Assembly (NCBI RefSeq): GCF_029955155.1 | Contig: NZ_JAPNOZ010000006.1 | Span: 277,638 to 341,637 of the forward strand | From: Psychrobacillus sp. NEAU-3TGS | GTDB taxonomy: Bacteria; Bacillota; Bacilli; Bacillales_A; Planococcaceae | Direction of reading: 5' to 3' | DNA: 64,000 nt | Shown: piece by piece, positions 52,794 through 61,477 of the stretch | Numbering within the stretch: the first letter of the stretch is position 1 | Layout: every line of letters starts with the position of its first letter | Program-made: the position numbers and the translations under genes | The notes under the pieces: model-generated | What the model saw: only the letters and a program-made list of their open reading frames with translations | Database searches by the model: none | Told to the model about the DNA's origin: nothing

Positions 52794-53165
52794 ATGAATT
52801 TAGGAGCATTTTCTGTAAGTTTAAAAGTAAAAGACATAAATATATCAAAAACATTTTACGAAAATCTCGGTTTTCAAGCTATGGGAGGAGATATTACACA
52901 AAATTGGCTTATCATGAAAAATGATAATTGTATAATTGGTCTCTTCCAAGGTATGTTTGAAAATAATATTCTTACTTTTAATCCTGGATGGAATAGTAAT
53001 GCAGAAAATCTTGAGGCGTTTACAGATGTTCGAGAACTTCAAAAACAGCTGAAAGAAAAAGGAATAAAAATACTGCAAGAAGCGGATGAAACTACAGAAG
53101 GACCTGCATATTTTACAATTGAAGATCCAGATGGTAATCAGATTCTGTTAGATCAGCATAGATAA
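52794..53165 (+). CDS. VOC (glyoxalase/bleomycin-resistance) family protein
   Basis: 123 aa with the two beta-alpha-beta-beta-beta modules of the vicinal-oxygen-chelate fold (FSVSLKVKDINISKTFYENL, PAYFTIEDPDGNQILLDQHR). The metal ligands are not all obvious: the first module lacks the usual His. GGCGGT precedes the ATG. The substrate is unknown; these proteins act in detoxification or antibiotic binding. Confidence 0.8.
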   Translation: MNLGAFSVSLKVKDINISKTFYENLGFQAMGGDITQNWLIMKNDNCIIGLFQGMFENNILTFNPGWNSNAENLEAFTDVRELQKQLKEKGIKILQEADETTEGPAYFTIEDPDGNQILLDQHR

Positions 53166-53214
53166 TGAAAGCGGTATAGACTATAACACGAACTCATACT
53201 AATATAATAAAGTT

Positions 53215-53247
53215 AAAGCAGGTTCATTTAGTTGAACCTGCCTTTTA
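53215..53247 (+). terminator. Terminator of the VOC gene
   Basis: GCAGGTTCA/TGAACCTGC followed by CTTTT. Confidence 0.8.
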
Positions 53248-53320
53248 TTGTTTCCCCATTCAACTAAATGTTCAGGCTAATATCCTATCCTCTCCATCTT
53301 GGTTTAAGCTCAATTCACTA

Positions 53321-53442
53321 TTAGCTCTCTAATACATTTATTAACGAAAACGACTCGATTATGGCTGACATAATCGAGTCGTTTTAGGCTTGATTAAAAA
53401 GCGTCGATATAGCTCTCAACAAACTGCAATATATTCCTGTTT
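53321..53442 (-). repeat. Degenerate duplicate of the proS T-box leader
   Basis: About 121 bp matching the Stem I-III part of the proS T-box (52452-52573) nearly end to end: CTCTAATAC-TTT-TTAACGAAAACGACTCG, then GATATAGCTCTC at the same distance. The T-box sequence proper and any downstream synthetase gene are absent. The middle has become a perfect 17-bp hairpin, AAAACGACTCGATTATG with its complement (53347-53385), which could now act as a terminator. Confidence 0.75.
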
Positions 53443-53472
53443 TAATGTCCTCATCAAATTTGTATCAGGAAT

Positions 53473-53617
53473 TTATACACAATTCTTTGTAGGAAGATTC
53501 TTTTCCTTATCCATTTCAAAGTTTATCGTCATTGCTTTTTTATACGCTTCTGCTTTAGAGGAAGCATTTACTTCTATAATTTTACCATTCATAATGAAGT
53601 TATATTTTTTGATCATT
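53473..53617 (-). pseudogene. Small ORF broken at an A5 run
   Basis: ATG 53617, below GGGGGA, opens IKKYNFIMNGK. After an A5 run (T run 53580-53584 on the plus strand) the frame is lost, but the next frame continues IIEVNASSKAEAYKKAMTIN to a stop at 53473. Removing one A gives a coherent 47-aa protein. It lies next to the decayed T-box copy. Confidence 0.4.
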
Positions 53618-53795
53618 TTTAGGTCCCCCATTTTACTTATATTTTTCTACTACGTCGGCTCACTCTGAAATACCTTTCACCTAGCCAACTTCTATATTAT
53701 TAACTTCCCTGTTTTCGTTTTTATTAAACAATTAACTAATAAATTTCTCTGAATGACCATTAAACGAAGAACCCTTTGTCGAAAGAAATTAACGA

Positions 53796-53891
53796 TTAGA
53801 GCTCAATAAAATATCTATTTTCCTTTTCTATGACCTCAGACCCGACGGATTTGTATAGATTTAATGCTGTTTCATTCTCTGTATCTACCAT
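53796..53891 (-). pseudogene. Remnant of a GNAT acetyltransferase C-terminus
   Basis: The minus strand reads VDTENETALNLYKSVGSEVI, then EKENRYFIEL and a stop, which is the typical last helix and strand of a GNAT domain (N..A..LY..GF motif, with Phe changed to Ser). Only about 30 residues remain, and upstream sequence is broken by stops. The stretch 53250-54129 otherwise holds only the T-box copy, the small broken ORF and short open fragments (for example LIYEKLYNRALELKQLL near 54010-54070). Confidence 0.55.
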
Positions 53892-54129
53892 TTCCTCTTC
53901 CAAATTATTCATCTTCTAATATTCCCAATGTAAATCTAGCATCACCAAGTTAGCAGATTCAAATTGTCTTTTTAGATCTCTATTCATCGTATATAGTTGA
54001 AGAAAGTAATTGTTTTAGTTCCAATGCTCGATTATATAGTTTTTCATATATCAGCATGATAGGTGATAAATAATAGTTAATAAAAATCATCCAGATAATG
54101 AGCACATGCAACTCTGGGGAATAACACAA

Positions 54130-54156
54130 AACAGGTTGGCATAAATGCCAACCTGC
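54130..54156 (-). terminator. Terminator of the aminotransferase operon
   Basis: CAGGTTGGCAT/ATGCCAACCTG, followed on the minus strand by TTTTGTG. Confidence 0.75.
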
Positions 54157-54161
54157 GCGTA

Positions 54162-55469
54162 CTATTTTACTGCTTTAATAGATTCATTGACAATTGTAAT
54201 CATATCATCCATTTGATTTTTCGTTATTATAAGTGGTGGAGCGAATGCAAGAGTATCTTGCCCGTCGTAAATAACAGAACGGCATATTAATCCTTTTTCA
54301 AGGGCTTTTGCAACTATTTTAGGTCCGATTGGTTCAGCAGATTTTGAAGCTTTTTCTAGACTAATCGCTCCTAGTAACCCGATTCCACGAACATTGTCTA
54401 CATTATCATTTTGTTCTTTAATCCACTCAAAACCTTCAAGCATTTGTTTTCCAACGATATTAACATTATCCATTAGATTTTCGTTCTTAATAATTTCTAA
54501 ATTTTTGAGTGCAACAGCAGCTGCAGTCGGATGACCACTATACGTATACCCATGCCAGAAGTTTCCTTCCGTTTTTTCAATGATATCATTATGAAGTCTT
54601 TCGGAAAGAATCATCCCCCCTAATGGCGCGTACCCACTCGTTATACCTTTAGCCATTGTAATAATGTCAGGAATCACACCGAATCGTTCAATACCGAAAT
54701 TGGTTCCTAGACGACCGAAACCACAAATCACTTCATCTGCAATAAATAAGATATTATTTTCGTCACAAATTTCTCTAACTGCTTGGAAATATCCTTCGGG
54801 AGGAAGATTTACCCCACCAGATCCTTGAACCGGCTCTGAAATATATGCAGCAATCGTATCAGCACCCTCTTTAGCAATCAGTTCTTTCAATGATTCTACT
54901 GAACTATCGACATAGTGGAAATCGGGAGCAATTGACGTTGTAAACGTATGAAATTGTTCAATACCCGTTGCACTTGTAGCTCCCATTGCAACGCCATGAT
55001 AAGAAAGTTTTCTAGATATAATTTTCTTTTTTTCTGGTAGACCTTTAATTTTCCAATAATGACGAACAGTTTTAAAAGCAGTATCATTAGATTCCGATCC
55101 TCCAGAAGTAAAGAATGTCGCATTTAAATCTCCAGGTGTCCATTTTGCAATTTCAGCAGCAAGTCTTATAACGGGTTCATGGCTCCAGTTATTAAAAGTA
55201 GAAGTGAATGCTAGTTTTTCCATTTGGTTTTTTGCGACTTCTGCAAGTTCTTTGCGCCCATGTCCAATGTTTACATTCCATAGGGAAGAAAGACTGTCGA
55301 TTAATTTTCTTCCTTCTACATCCTTCAAATAAATCCCATCACCTTCAGTAAAAATAAATGTTGGACCATCCTCTTGAAGTTGTTTCATATTAGATGTCGG
55401 ATGAATAAAATGCTTTTTGTCTAACTCCACTAACTCTTCTTTTAAACTTTTCCCGTGTGTTATTGACAT
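54162..55469 (-). CDS. Class III (omega-amino) aminotransferase
   Basis: 435 aa, PLP enzyme of fold type I. Active-site motifs: TFFTSGGSESNDTAFK, SRKLSYHGVAMGATSATG, LFIADEVICGFGRLG (PLP Asp) and the Schiff-base Lys in TMAKGITSGYAPLGG. It moves an amino group from a terminal amine or beta-amino acid to pyruvate or 2-oxoglutarate, making a semialdehyde. It lies 24 nt downstream of a semialdehyde dehydrogenase gene, the usual enzyme for the next step. Confidence 0.9.
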   Translation of the reverse strand: MSITHGKSLKEELVELDKKHFIHPTSNMKQLQEDGPTFIFTEGDGIYLKDVEGRKLIDSLSSLWNVNIGHGRKELAEVAKNQMEKLAFTSTFNNWSHEPVIRLAAEIAKWTPGDLNATFFTSGGSESNDTAFKTVRHYWKIKGLPEKKKIISRKLSYHGVAMGATSATGIEQFHTFTTSIAPDFHYVDSSVESLKELIAKEGADTIAAYISEPVQGSGGVNLPPEGYFQAVREICDENNILFIADEVICGFGRLGTNFGIERFGVIPDIITMAKGITSGYAPLGGMILSERLHNDIIEKTEGNFWHGYTYSGHPTAAAVALKNLEIIKNENLMDNVNIVGKQMLEGFEWIKEQNDNVDNVRGIGLLGAISLEKASKSAEPIGPKIVAKALEKGLICRSVIYDGQDTLAFAPPLIITKNQMDDMITIVNESIKAVK

Positions 55470-55493
55470 ATTTCTTCTCCCCCTAATATATGT

Positions 55494-56915
55494 TTAGATT
55501 CCGATCGATACATATTGTATTTCTAGAAAATCATCCATCCCTTGATGACCGCCTTCGCGGCCAAGCCCACTTTCTTTCATGCCCCCAAAGGGAGCTTGCA
55601 CAGCAGAAGGCGCTCCGTCATTCCAACCGATAATTCCATAATCTAATCTTTCAATAATTTTTGTACCTTGCGAAATATTTTCTGTAAAGACATATGCCGC
55701 TAAACCATATGGTGTATCATTTGCTAATTTAATTGCTTCCTCAATGCTCTCAAATTTTTGGATTGGAGCAACTGGACCAAATGTTTCTTCACGCATAATT
55801 AACATATTTTCATTTGCATCTTTAATGATTGTTGGCAAATAGTAATTCCCTTTTTCTTCTGGCTGGCCGCCACCCACAATTACTGTAGCACCATTTTTTT
55901 CAGCATCTTGGACATGTTCAGCGACTTTTTCCACGGCAGCCTGATTAATTAACGGACCGATATTTACACCACTTTCCATCCCATTACCTACTTTAAGTTC
56001 CTTTACTCGAGCGGCAAAGACATCGATGAACTGTTCATAGATTTTAGACTGTACATAAACCCGATTAACACAAACACAAGTCTGACCACCATTTCTAAAT
56101 TTTGAAGCCATGACTCCTTGAACTGCAGTTTCGATATTTGCATCGTTAAGAACAATCATTGGGGCATGACCACCAAGCTCAAGACTTAGCTTTTTCACGG
56201 TGTCAGCACCTTGTCGCATTAGAACTTTTCCAACTTCCGTAGAACCCGTGAAGGTAATCTTTTTTACTCGTGGATCTGATAAAAAGACACCACCTATTTC
56301 ACTAGAAGAACCAGTTACAATATTAATAACTCCCTTTGGAAACCCTGCTTCTTCCGCCAATTCTACAAGTTTAATTGCCGTTAATGGTGTGTCACTTGCT
56401 GGCTTTATAACGACTGTACATCCAGCAGCTAAAGCTGGACCCATTTTTCTCGTTAACATGGCAGCTGGGAAATTCCATGGTGTAATTGCAGCAACAACAC
56501 CAATAGGTTTTTTCCAAACTTGCAGTCGTTTGTTTTTATCATGGCTAGGAATTGTTTCACCATAAATTCGTTTTGCCTGTTCTGCGTACCATTCAATATA
56601 GTTCGCAGCATAATGAACTTCACCTTTTGCTTCAGTAAACGGCTTTCCCATTTCTTTTGTCATTAATTCTGCTAATTCTTCCTCATGGTCAATAATTAAA
56701 TGAAAGTATTTTTTCAGCAGAGCAGCTCGCTCATAAGCTGTCGTGGCAGACCATGATTCAAATACTCGATGTGCTGCTTCCACGGCTGCAAACGCCTCTT
56801 CTTTACCGCCTTTTGGGACTTCAGATACTATGTCACCAGTAGCCGGGTTGTAGACCGGAAACTTCTCCAAGTTTTCCCCAGTCCAATTTCCATCAATAAA
56901 CAATAAGTTTTGCAT
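55494..56915 (-). CDS. gabD: NAD(P)-dependent semialdehyde dehydrogenase
   Basis: 473 aa, closest in pattern to succinate-semialdehyde dehydrogenases. Cofactor motif ITPWNFPAAMLTRKMGPALA, GSTEVGK, catalytic Glu in LELGGHAP and catalytic Cys in GGQTCVCVNRVYV, where the double Cys is typical of SSADH. It oxidises the semialdehyde made by the neighbouring aminotransferase. ATG 56915 has AGAGGTG upstream. The symbol is by similarity; the actual substrate may be another semialdehyde. Confidence 0.85.
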   Translation of the reverse strand: MQNLLFIDGNWTGENLEKFPVYNPATGDIVSEVPKGGKEEAFAAVEAAHRVFESWSATTAYERAALLKKYFHLIIDHEEELAELMTKEMGKPFTEAKGEVHYAANYIEWYAEQAKRIYGETIPSHDKNKRLQVWKKPIGVVAAITPWNFPAAMLTRKMGPALAAGCTVVIKPASDTPLTAIKLVELAEEAGFPKGVINIVTGSSSEIGGVFLSDPRVKKITFTGSTEVGKVLMRQGADTVKKLSLELGGHAPMIVLNDANIETAVQGVMASKFRNGGQTCVCVNRVYVQSKIYEQFIDVFAARVKELKVGNGMESGVNIGPLINQAAVEKVAEHVQDAEKNGATVIVGGGQPEEKGNYYLPTIIKDANENMLIMREETFGPVAPIQKFESIEEAIKLANDTPYGLAAYVFTENISQGTKIIERLDYGIIGWNDGAPSAVQAPFGGMKESGLGREGGHQGMDDFLEIQYVSIGI

Positions 56916-56939
56916 CCTTATCACCTCTAATAAAGTTAA

Positions 56940-57605
56940 TTAATCATTAATTGTATTTTGGTCATCTGCCAGAAGTTCACCTTCTACATATTCAATATGG
57001 ATACGGATCTTTTTATCAATTAGTTCAGGGTCCTTCGTTAACATAGTTTCAAATAGTTCTTTTTGTTCTTCATAGAATGACTGGTGGTTAGAATAATATT
57101 TATCAAGATTAACAAGAAAAGTTCTTATTTGAACCTGAATGGATTCGTAAATTCTAATAACTCGAGAATTTCCAGATAAATTTACAACGTAACTATGAAA
57201 CTTCATGTCTAAGTCAAATAAATTGTTCCAATTTTCATTTATTGTATTGATGTTCATATCTTCTAGAATCATCTCTAATTTCTTGATTTGCCCACTGTCA
57301 AGTTTTGGAATTGCTTTAACGAAAGCATAAGCTTCTACCATCGTTCGAAGTTCAATTATTTCTCGCCAATCTTTATTAGAAAACGGAGAAATATAAGTGC
57401 CTTTTCTTGGCTTACTAATTACCAATTCTTCAAATTCAAGAATTTTCAGTGCATCTCTTATTGTACTCCGACTAACATCGTACTTTTCCGATAAATCATT
57501 TTCAATTAACCTTTGGCCAAATTCTAGTTCTTTATTCCAGATACTTTTCCTTATTTCATTTGCTACAAGTTCACCTAAGGACTCTTGTTTGATGGAATCA
57601 TTCAT
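56940..57605 (-). CDS. GntR-family regulator, FCD type
   Basis: 221 aa. N-terminal winged helix (RLIENDLSEKYDVSRSTIRD, FEELVISKPRKGTYISPF), then an all-helical FCD ligand domain with metal-binding-type residues (ELRTMVEAYAF, DLDMKFHSYVV, HIEYVEGEL). It precedes the dehydrogenase and aminotransferase genes with 24-nt gaps. Palindromes built on TTGTCGACAA upstream of it and in the divergent intergenic region are its likely sites, so it probably controls the whole catabolic locus. Confidence 0.9.
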   Translation of the reverse strand: MNDSIKQESLGELVANEIRKSIWNKELEFGQRLIENDLSEKYDVSRSTIRDALKILEFEELVISKPRKGTYISPFSNKDWREIIELRTMVEAYAFVKAIPKLDSGQIKKLEMILEDMNINTINENWNNLFDLDMKFHSYVVNLSGNSRVIRIYESIQVQIRTFLVNLDKYYSNHQSFYEEQKELFETMLTKDPELIDKKIRIHIEYVEGELLADDQNTIND

Positions 57606-57661
57606 AATAAATGATATTCCCCCTTAATATTGCCTGAATGAAAAGATCAGCCAGTTAGTCG

Positions 57662-57673
57662 ATTGTCGACAAT
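57662..57673. promoter_or_regulatory. Candidate GntR/FCD operator 1
   Basis: Perfect 12-bp palindrome ATTGTCGACAAT, 57 bp upstream of the GntR gene and downstream of the 2-hydroxyacid dehydrogenase gene. Confidence 0.7.
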
Positions 57674-57708
57674 TAGTTCAAGAGTATATAATTCTATTTT
57701 TTTACTTG

Positions 57709-58686
57709 TCAATTGACTTTTTTACTCACTACTGGCTTAATATTTTCCCAAACGTCCGTATTAATTAAAGAAGGTGGTTTTTCACCATTTAGACCAGCAA
57801 CGAGATTTTTAGCCGCTAGTTCAGACATTTTCAACTCAGTTTCATAGGTTGAGGAACCAATGTGAGGAAGTGTCACAACATTTTTCATGTTTAATAATGG
57901 ATTATCATGTTCAACCGGTTCTATTTTAAAAACATCGAGACCAGCTGCGGCAATTTCCCCGTTTTTTAATGATTCAATGAGATCTTTTTCTATAATGGTT
58001 TTTCCTCGAGACCCATTGATAAAAATGGCTGACTTTTTCATCAGTTGAAACTCCCTTCGACCAATAAAACCATTTGTTTCCTCCGTTAATGGAGTGATTA
58101 GTATAACAAAATCAGATTGTTTAAGTAATTCATCCAAACTACAATAAGTAGCATTATACTTTGCTTCAGCTTCCGGCTTTTTTTTACGAGAATTGTATAA
58201 AATCTTCATATCAAATCCAAGGCTTGCACGCTGAGCAATTGCTTGCCCAATTTTCCCCATTCCAATAATCCCCAATGTTTTATGATGCACATCTATGCCA
58301 TAATGTTCTGATTCTAGTGGATTATTCCATCGTTTTGATTTAACGAAATGGTCTAACTCTGGAATTCGTCTTGCCGTAGCTAATAATAAACCAAATACAG
58401 TATCGGCAACAGTATCCGTTAAGACATCTGGTGTATTTGTTGCCATAATGTTCCTATTGGTTAATTCTTCAACATCCAAATTATTATAGCCAACAGAAAC
58501 ATTACTGACGATTTTTAGATTAGGTGCATTTTCTAATAGATCCTTATCAACTACTAAATCTAACCCAATAATCCCTTCCGTTTTTTCTAAGTAATCTAGA
58601 AAGACTTTGTCAGTTTTAGTATTTATGTTTTTAAAAAACTTAACGTCATACTTACTTTTTAATTCTTCTAATACTGGTTTCTCCAA
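57709..58686 (-). CDS. D-2-hydroxyacid dehydrogenase
   Basis: 325 aa from the TTG at 58686. NAD-binding Rossmann motif GIIGMGKIGQAIAQRA, catalytic Arg in NGSRGKTIIE, Glu in KIEPVEHDN and His in LPHIGSST; glyoxylate/hydroxypyruvate reductase type. The start is odd. The reading frame extends upstream (KRIIAYNR) but has no start codon there, while GTG 58718, perfectly placed below GGAGG, is one base out of frame across an A6 run (58707-58712). Seven A would give a normal N-terminus. Divergent from the FAH/TRAP genes across an operator. Confidence 0.88.
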   Translation of the reverse strand: MEKPVLEELKSKYDVKFFKNINTKTDKVFLDYLEKTEGIIGLDLVVDKDLLENAPNLKIVSNVSVGYNNLDVEELTNRNIMATNTPDVLTDTVADTVFGLLLATARRIPELDHFVKSKRWNNPLESEHYGIDVHHKTLGIIGMGKIGQAIAQRASLGFDMKILYNSRKKKPEAEAKYNATYCSLDELLKQSDFVILITPLTEETNGFIGRREFQLMKKSAIFINGSRGKTIIEKDLIESLKNGEIAAAGLDVFKIEPVEHDNPLLNMKNVVTLPHIGSSTYETELKMSELAAKNLVAGLNGEKPPSLINTDVWENIKPVVSKKVN

Positions 58687-58740
58687 TCGATTATAGGCAA
58701 TAATCCTTTTTTGGTCACATAATTCCCTCCATATTTTATT

Positions 58741-58763
58741 ATATTGTCGATAGTCGACAATAT
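58741..58763. promoter_or_regulatory. Candidate GntR/FCD operator 2
   Basis: 23-bp near-perfect palindrome: ATATTGTCGA, centre TAG, TCGACAATAT. It lies between the divergent 2-hydroxyacid dehydrogenase and FAH-TRAP genes, so it could control both. Confidence 0.75.
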
Positions 58764-58931
58764 GACTACTAAAAAAACTTTAGAAAAGTTCTAGCTGAGA
58801 ATAAATGTGATTACCCTGAACATAGAGTATTAAAACTATTAATCTGTTACCTGGTTAATATACCTCAATCTACTGTTACCTTTTTATGGGTTATGTAAAA
58901 AATCAAAGAAATATGAAAGGAGTTATTTACG

Positions 58932-59699
58932 ATGATAATTAGATTTGAAAATCAAAATAGTAATATATTGTATGGATTATTAAAAGACGGAAAAGTAAAA
59001 GTGATTGACGGAGACATTTTTACCAATTTTACTGTGACAGAACAAGAATTAGACATAACAGATTTAAAATTATTACCCCCTACTGAGCCTTCTAAAGTAG
59101 TTTGTATTGGCCTTAATTATGTTGATCATGCAAAAGAGGTTAATCTTGAACTACCGAAAGAACCACTTATTTTTCTTAAACCAAACACAACGGTAATTGC
59201 TACAGAGGATATAGTTATTTACCCTAAACAAACTAATCATGTTGAATATGAAGCAGAATTAGGAATAGTCATTGGAAAGAAAACTAAAAACATAACGGAA
59301 AAAGAATCTAAAGACGCAATTTTGGGTTATACAATCGCAAATGATGTAACAGCACGAGATTTACAATTTTCTGATGGACAGTGGACTAGGGGAAAATCGT
59401 TTGATACATTTTGTCCAATTGGCCCAGGTATTGTAAGAGACATCGATCCCAGTAATTTAGATATCACTCTTCATGTTAATGGTGAATTAAAGCAAAGTTC
59501 CAATACTGAAAATTTAATTTTCGGAATAGATTATATCGTGAGTTATGTTTCCAAAATAATGACCCTTCTTCCGGGAGATGTAATTATTACAGGAACCCCT
59601 TTTGGAGTAGGTCCCGTAAATCCTAAAGATGAAATGGTAGTTCGTATTAAAGGTATTGGCGAATTAAAAAATAAAATTTTGATGTCGACAATCGACTGA
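58932..59699 (+). CDS. Fumarylacetoacetate hydrolase (FAH) family protein
   Basis: 255 aa. Motifs: VCIGLNYVDHAKEV, FLKPNTTVIATEDIV, EYEAELGIVIGKKTKN (metal-binding Glu pair), NDVTARDLQ, RGKSFDTFCPIGPGIV and ITGTPFGVGPV. The family cleaves C-C bonds or hydrates or decarboxylates acylpyruvate-like acids. GAAAGGAG precedes the ATG. First gene of an operon with a TRAP transporter, so it should act on the imported acid or a product of it. Confidence 0.9.
   Translation: MIIRFENQNSNILYGLLKDGKVKVIDGDIFTNFTVTEQELDITDLKLLPPTEPSKVVCIGLNYVDHAKEVNLELPKEPLIFLKPNTTVIATEDIVIYPKQTNHVEYEAELGIVIGKKTKNITEKESKDAILGYTIANDVTARDLQFSDGQWTRGKSFDTFCPIGPGIVRDIDPSNLDITLHVNGELKQSSNTENLIFGIDYIVSYVSKIMTLLPGDVIITGTPFGVGPVNPKDEMVVRIKGIGELKNKILMSTID
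59683..59696. promoter_or_regulatory. Candidate GntR/FCD half-operator 3
   Basis: TGTCGACAATCGAC contains the palindromic TGTCGACA core of the other two sites. It lies at the very end of the FAH gene, about 100 bp before dctP. Confidence 0.4.
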
Positions 59700-59790
59700 A
59701 AGGAGCGAAGATATAAAAAAACTAAGACTTTAAGAAGTAATTGAATGGTGTGTTCTTAAAGAAAGTTCCTATCACATTGATAAAGGGGAT

Positions 59791-60855
59791 ATGAAGAAAT
59801 TGAAAAAAAAGTTATTGTTTTTAATTTTAGCTGTTGTTGCATTAACACTAGTAGCGTGTTCTAAAACAAATTCAACGTCAAGTAGTAGTGGCGTTGCTTC
59901 AAGTAGTGATAAAAAAATCACCATTATGGCAGCGCATGTTGTCTCTACAGAAACTACTCAACATAAAGCATTTATGGAATTTAAAAGGCTTGTTGAAGAA
60001 AGATCTGATGGGAATATCGAAGTAGATATTTATCCTGATGGTCAACTAGGTGGAGAAAGAGAAATGATAGAAAGTACACAAGCAGGTAATATTCAGATGT
60101 CTTCTCCTTCAGTTGGAGTACTTGCAAACTTCTCTTCTGCACTACAAATATTTGATTTTCCATTTATTTTTAAAGATTCAAAGACAGCACATGAAGTTGT
60201 TGATGGTGAATTTGGACAAGAATTATTGAAAGGATTAGAACAAAGCGGACTTGTTGGATTGAATTATGGTGAACTTGGTTATAGACACTTATCCAACAAT
60301 AAAGGAGAAATCGTTACACCTAAGGATATTAACGGGCTGAAGATTCGTACGATGGAAGTCCCTATGCATATCGCTTATTGGAAAGAAGTAGGAGCAAATC
60401 CAACACCTTTAGCTTTCACTGAAGTGTTTACAGGTTTATCTCAAGGTGTTGTCGATGGAGTTGAAAACGTTCTTGGACTAATCCATTCGGGTAAATTCCA
60501 CGAGGTTAGTAAGTATATTACAACAACTGGGCATATTTATGATCCTGAAATCTATATTATGAACAAAGATTTCTTTAATAGCCTTTCTAAAGAAAATCAA
60601 GAAATAATCCAATCTTCTATAAATGATACGGTTACGTATTTGAGAGAATTAAATAGTTCCATTGATGCAGAGCTAAGAGTTAAGCTCGAAGAAGAAGGTG
60701 CTATCTTTAGAGACCTAACTGATGAAGAATATAATGCATGGATTGAAGCTTCCGTGCCTTTTTATGAAAAAAATGCAGATAAAGTGGATAAAGAAAAGCT
60801 AATCCAACTACTTGAAGCTACTGGAAACGATAAATTCCTAGATGCAATAAAATAA
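59791..60855 (+). CDS. dctP: TRAP transporter solute-binding protein DctP
   Basis: 354 aa, lipoprotein (lipobox LVAC, Cys about 23). DctP-family features: FMEFKRLVEERSDGNIEVDI, GGEREMIESTQAGNIQMSSP, ITPKDINGLKIRTMEVPMH-type hinge, and PTPLAFTEVFTGLSQGVVDG with the Arg (KIRTM) that binds carboxylates. It captures an organic acid outside the cell and passes it to DctQM. AAGGGG precedes the ATG closely. Confidence 0.93.
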   Translation: MKKLKKKLLFLILAVVALTLVACSKTNSTSSSSGVASSSDKKITIMAAHVVSTETTQHKAFMEFKRLVEERSDGNIEVDIYPDGQLGGEREMIESTQAGNIQMSSPSVGVLANFSSALQIFDFPFIFKDSKTAHEVVDGEFGQELLKGLEQSGLVGLNYGELGYRHLSNNKGEIVTPKDINGLKIRTMEVPMHIAYWKEVGANPTPLAFTEVFTGLSQGVVDGVENVLGLIHSGKFHEVSKYITTTGHIYDPEIYIMNKDFFNSLSKENQEIIQSSINDTVTYLRELNSSIDAELRVKLEEEGAIFRDLTDEEYNAWIEASVPFYEKNADKVDKEKLIQLLEATGNDKFLDAIK

Positions 60856-60869
60856 TAATTTCTAGATTA

Positions 60870-60922
60870 GCACCCAGAAAATTGGCGATTATACCATTAT
60901 CTAATCACGAAATTCTGGGTGT
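60870..60922 (+). terminator. Hairpin between dctP and dctQ
   Basis: CACCCAGAA/TTCTGGGTG separated by a 33-nt loop. With no T run directly after, it may serve as an mRNA-stabilising or attenuating hairpin that keeps DctP in excess over DctQM. Confidence 0.45.
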
Positions 60923-60957
60923 AATTTAGTTTAAATGTGTTCAAGGAGGCGACTTTA

Positions 60958-61458
60958 ATGAATCTTTATAAACATTTGGATGACCATGTTGAAACGTATT
61001 TATCCGCAATTTTATTAATTTTCTTCTCATTTTTATGTATCTTCCAAGTTGTTATGCGTTATATCTTTAATGAGTCATTGACATGGTCCGAGGAATTATC
61101 CAGATATGCATTTGTTTGGTTTGTTTATACAAGTGCAGCCTTTGCGGTAAGATATCAGCGACATGTAAAATTTAACTTTTTAGTGAATATACTTCATAAA
61201 ATTTCTCCAACTTATAGTCAAATCCTTAAAATAATTGCTTTATTTTGTTGGGTAGGTTTTCTAATATTTGTAGATTACTATAGTGTTCAAACAGTTATGA
61301 ATCAGTTCAACATGGGACAAGTATCACCTGCCAACCAAATTCCAATGTATATTGTATATCTTGGATTACCAATGGGAGCTTTATTAATGACATTTAGAGT
61401 TACCCAACATATCGTAAATGGCTTTAAGGAATTGAAAAACATAAAAGAAAGCCATTAA
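60958..61458 (+). CDS. dctQ: TRAP transporter small permease DctQ
   Basis: 166 aa, four transmembrane helices, with the DctQ motif VVMRYIFNESLTWSEELSRY in the second helix region. It bridges DctP and the large permease. ATG 60958 lies below AAGGAGG. Confidence 0.92.
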   Translation: MNLYKHLDDHVETYLSAILLIFFSFLCIFQVVMRYIFNESLTWSEELSRYAFVWFVYTSAAFAVRYQRHVKFNFLVNILHKISPTYSQILKIIALFCWVGFLIFVDYYSVQTVMNQFNMGQVSPANQIPMYIVYLGLPMGALLMTFRVTQHIVNGFKELKNIKESH

Positions 61459-61477
61459 TTTTACAGGGGGTGTGAGC

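Noticed and set aside
54162..56915. Firm assignment as a GABA shunt (gabT-gabD)
   Set aside because: The enzyme types fit, but the linked FAH-family hydrolase, 2-hydroxyacid dehydrogenase and TRAP importer do not belong to GABA use, so the substrate is left open.
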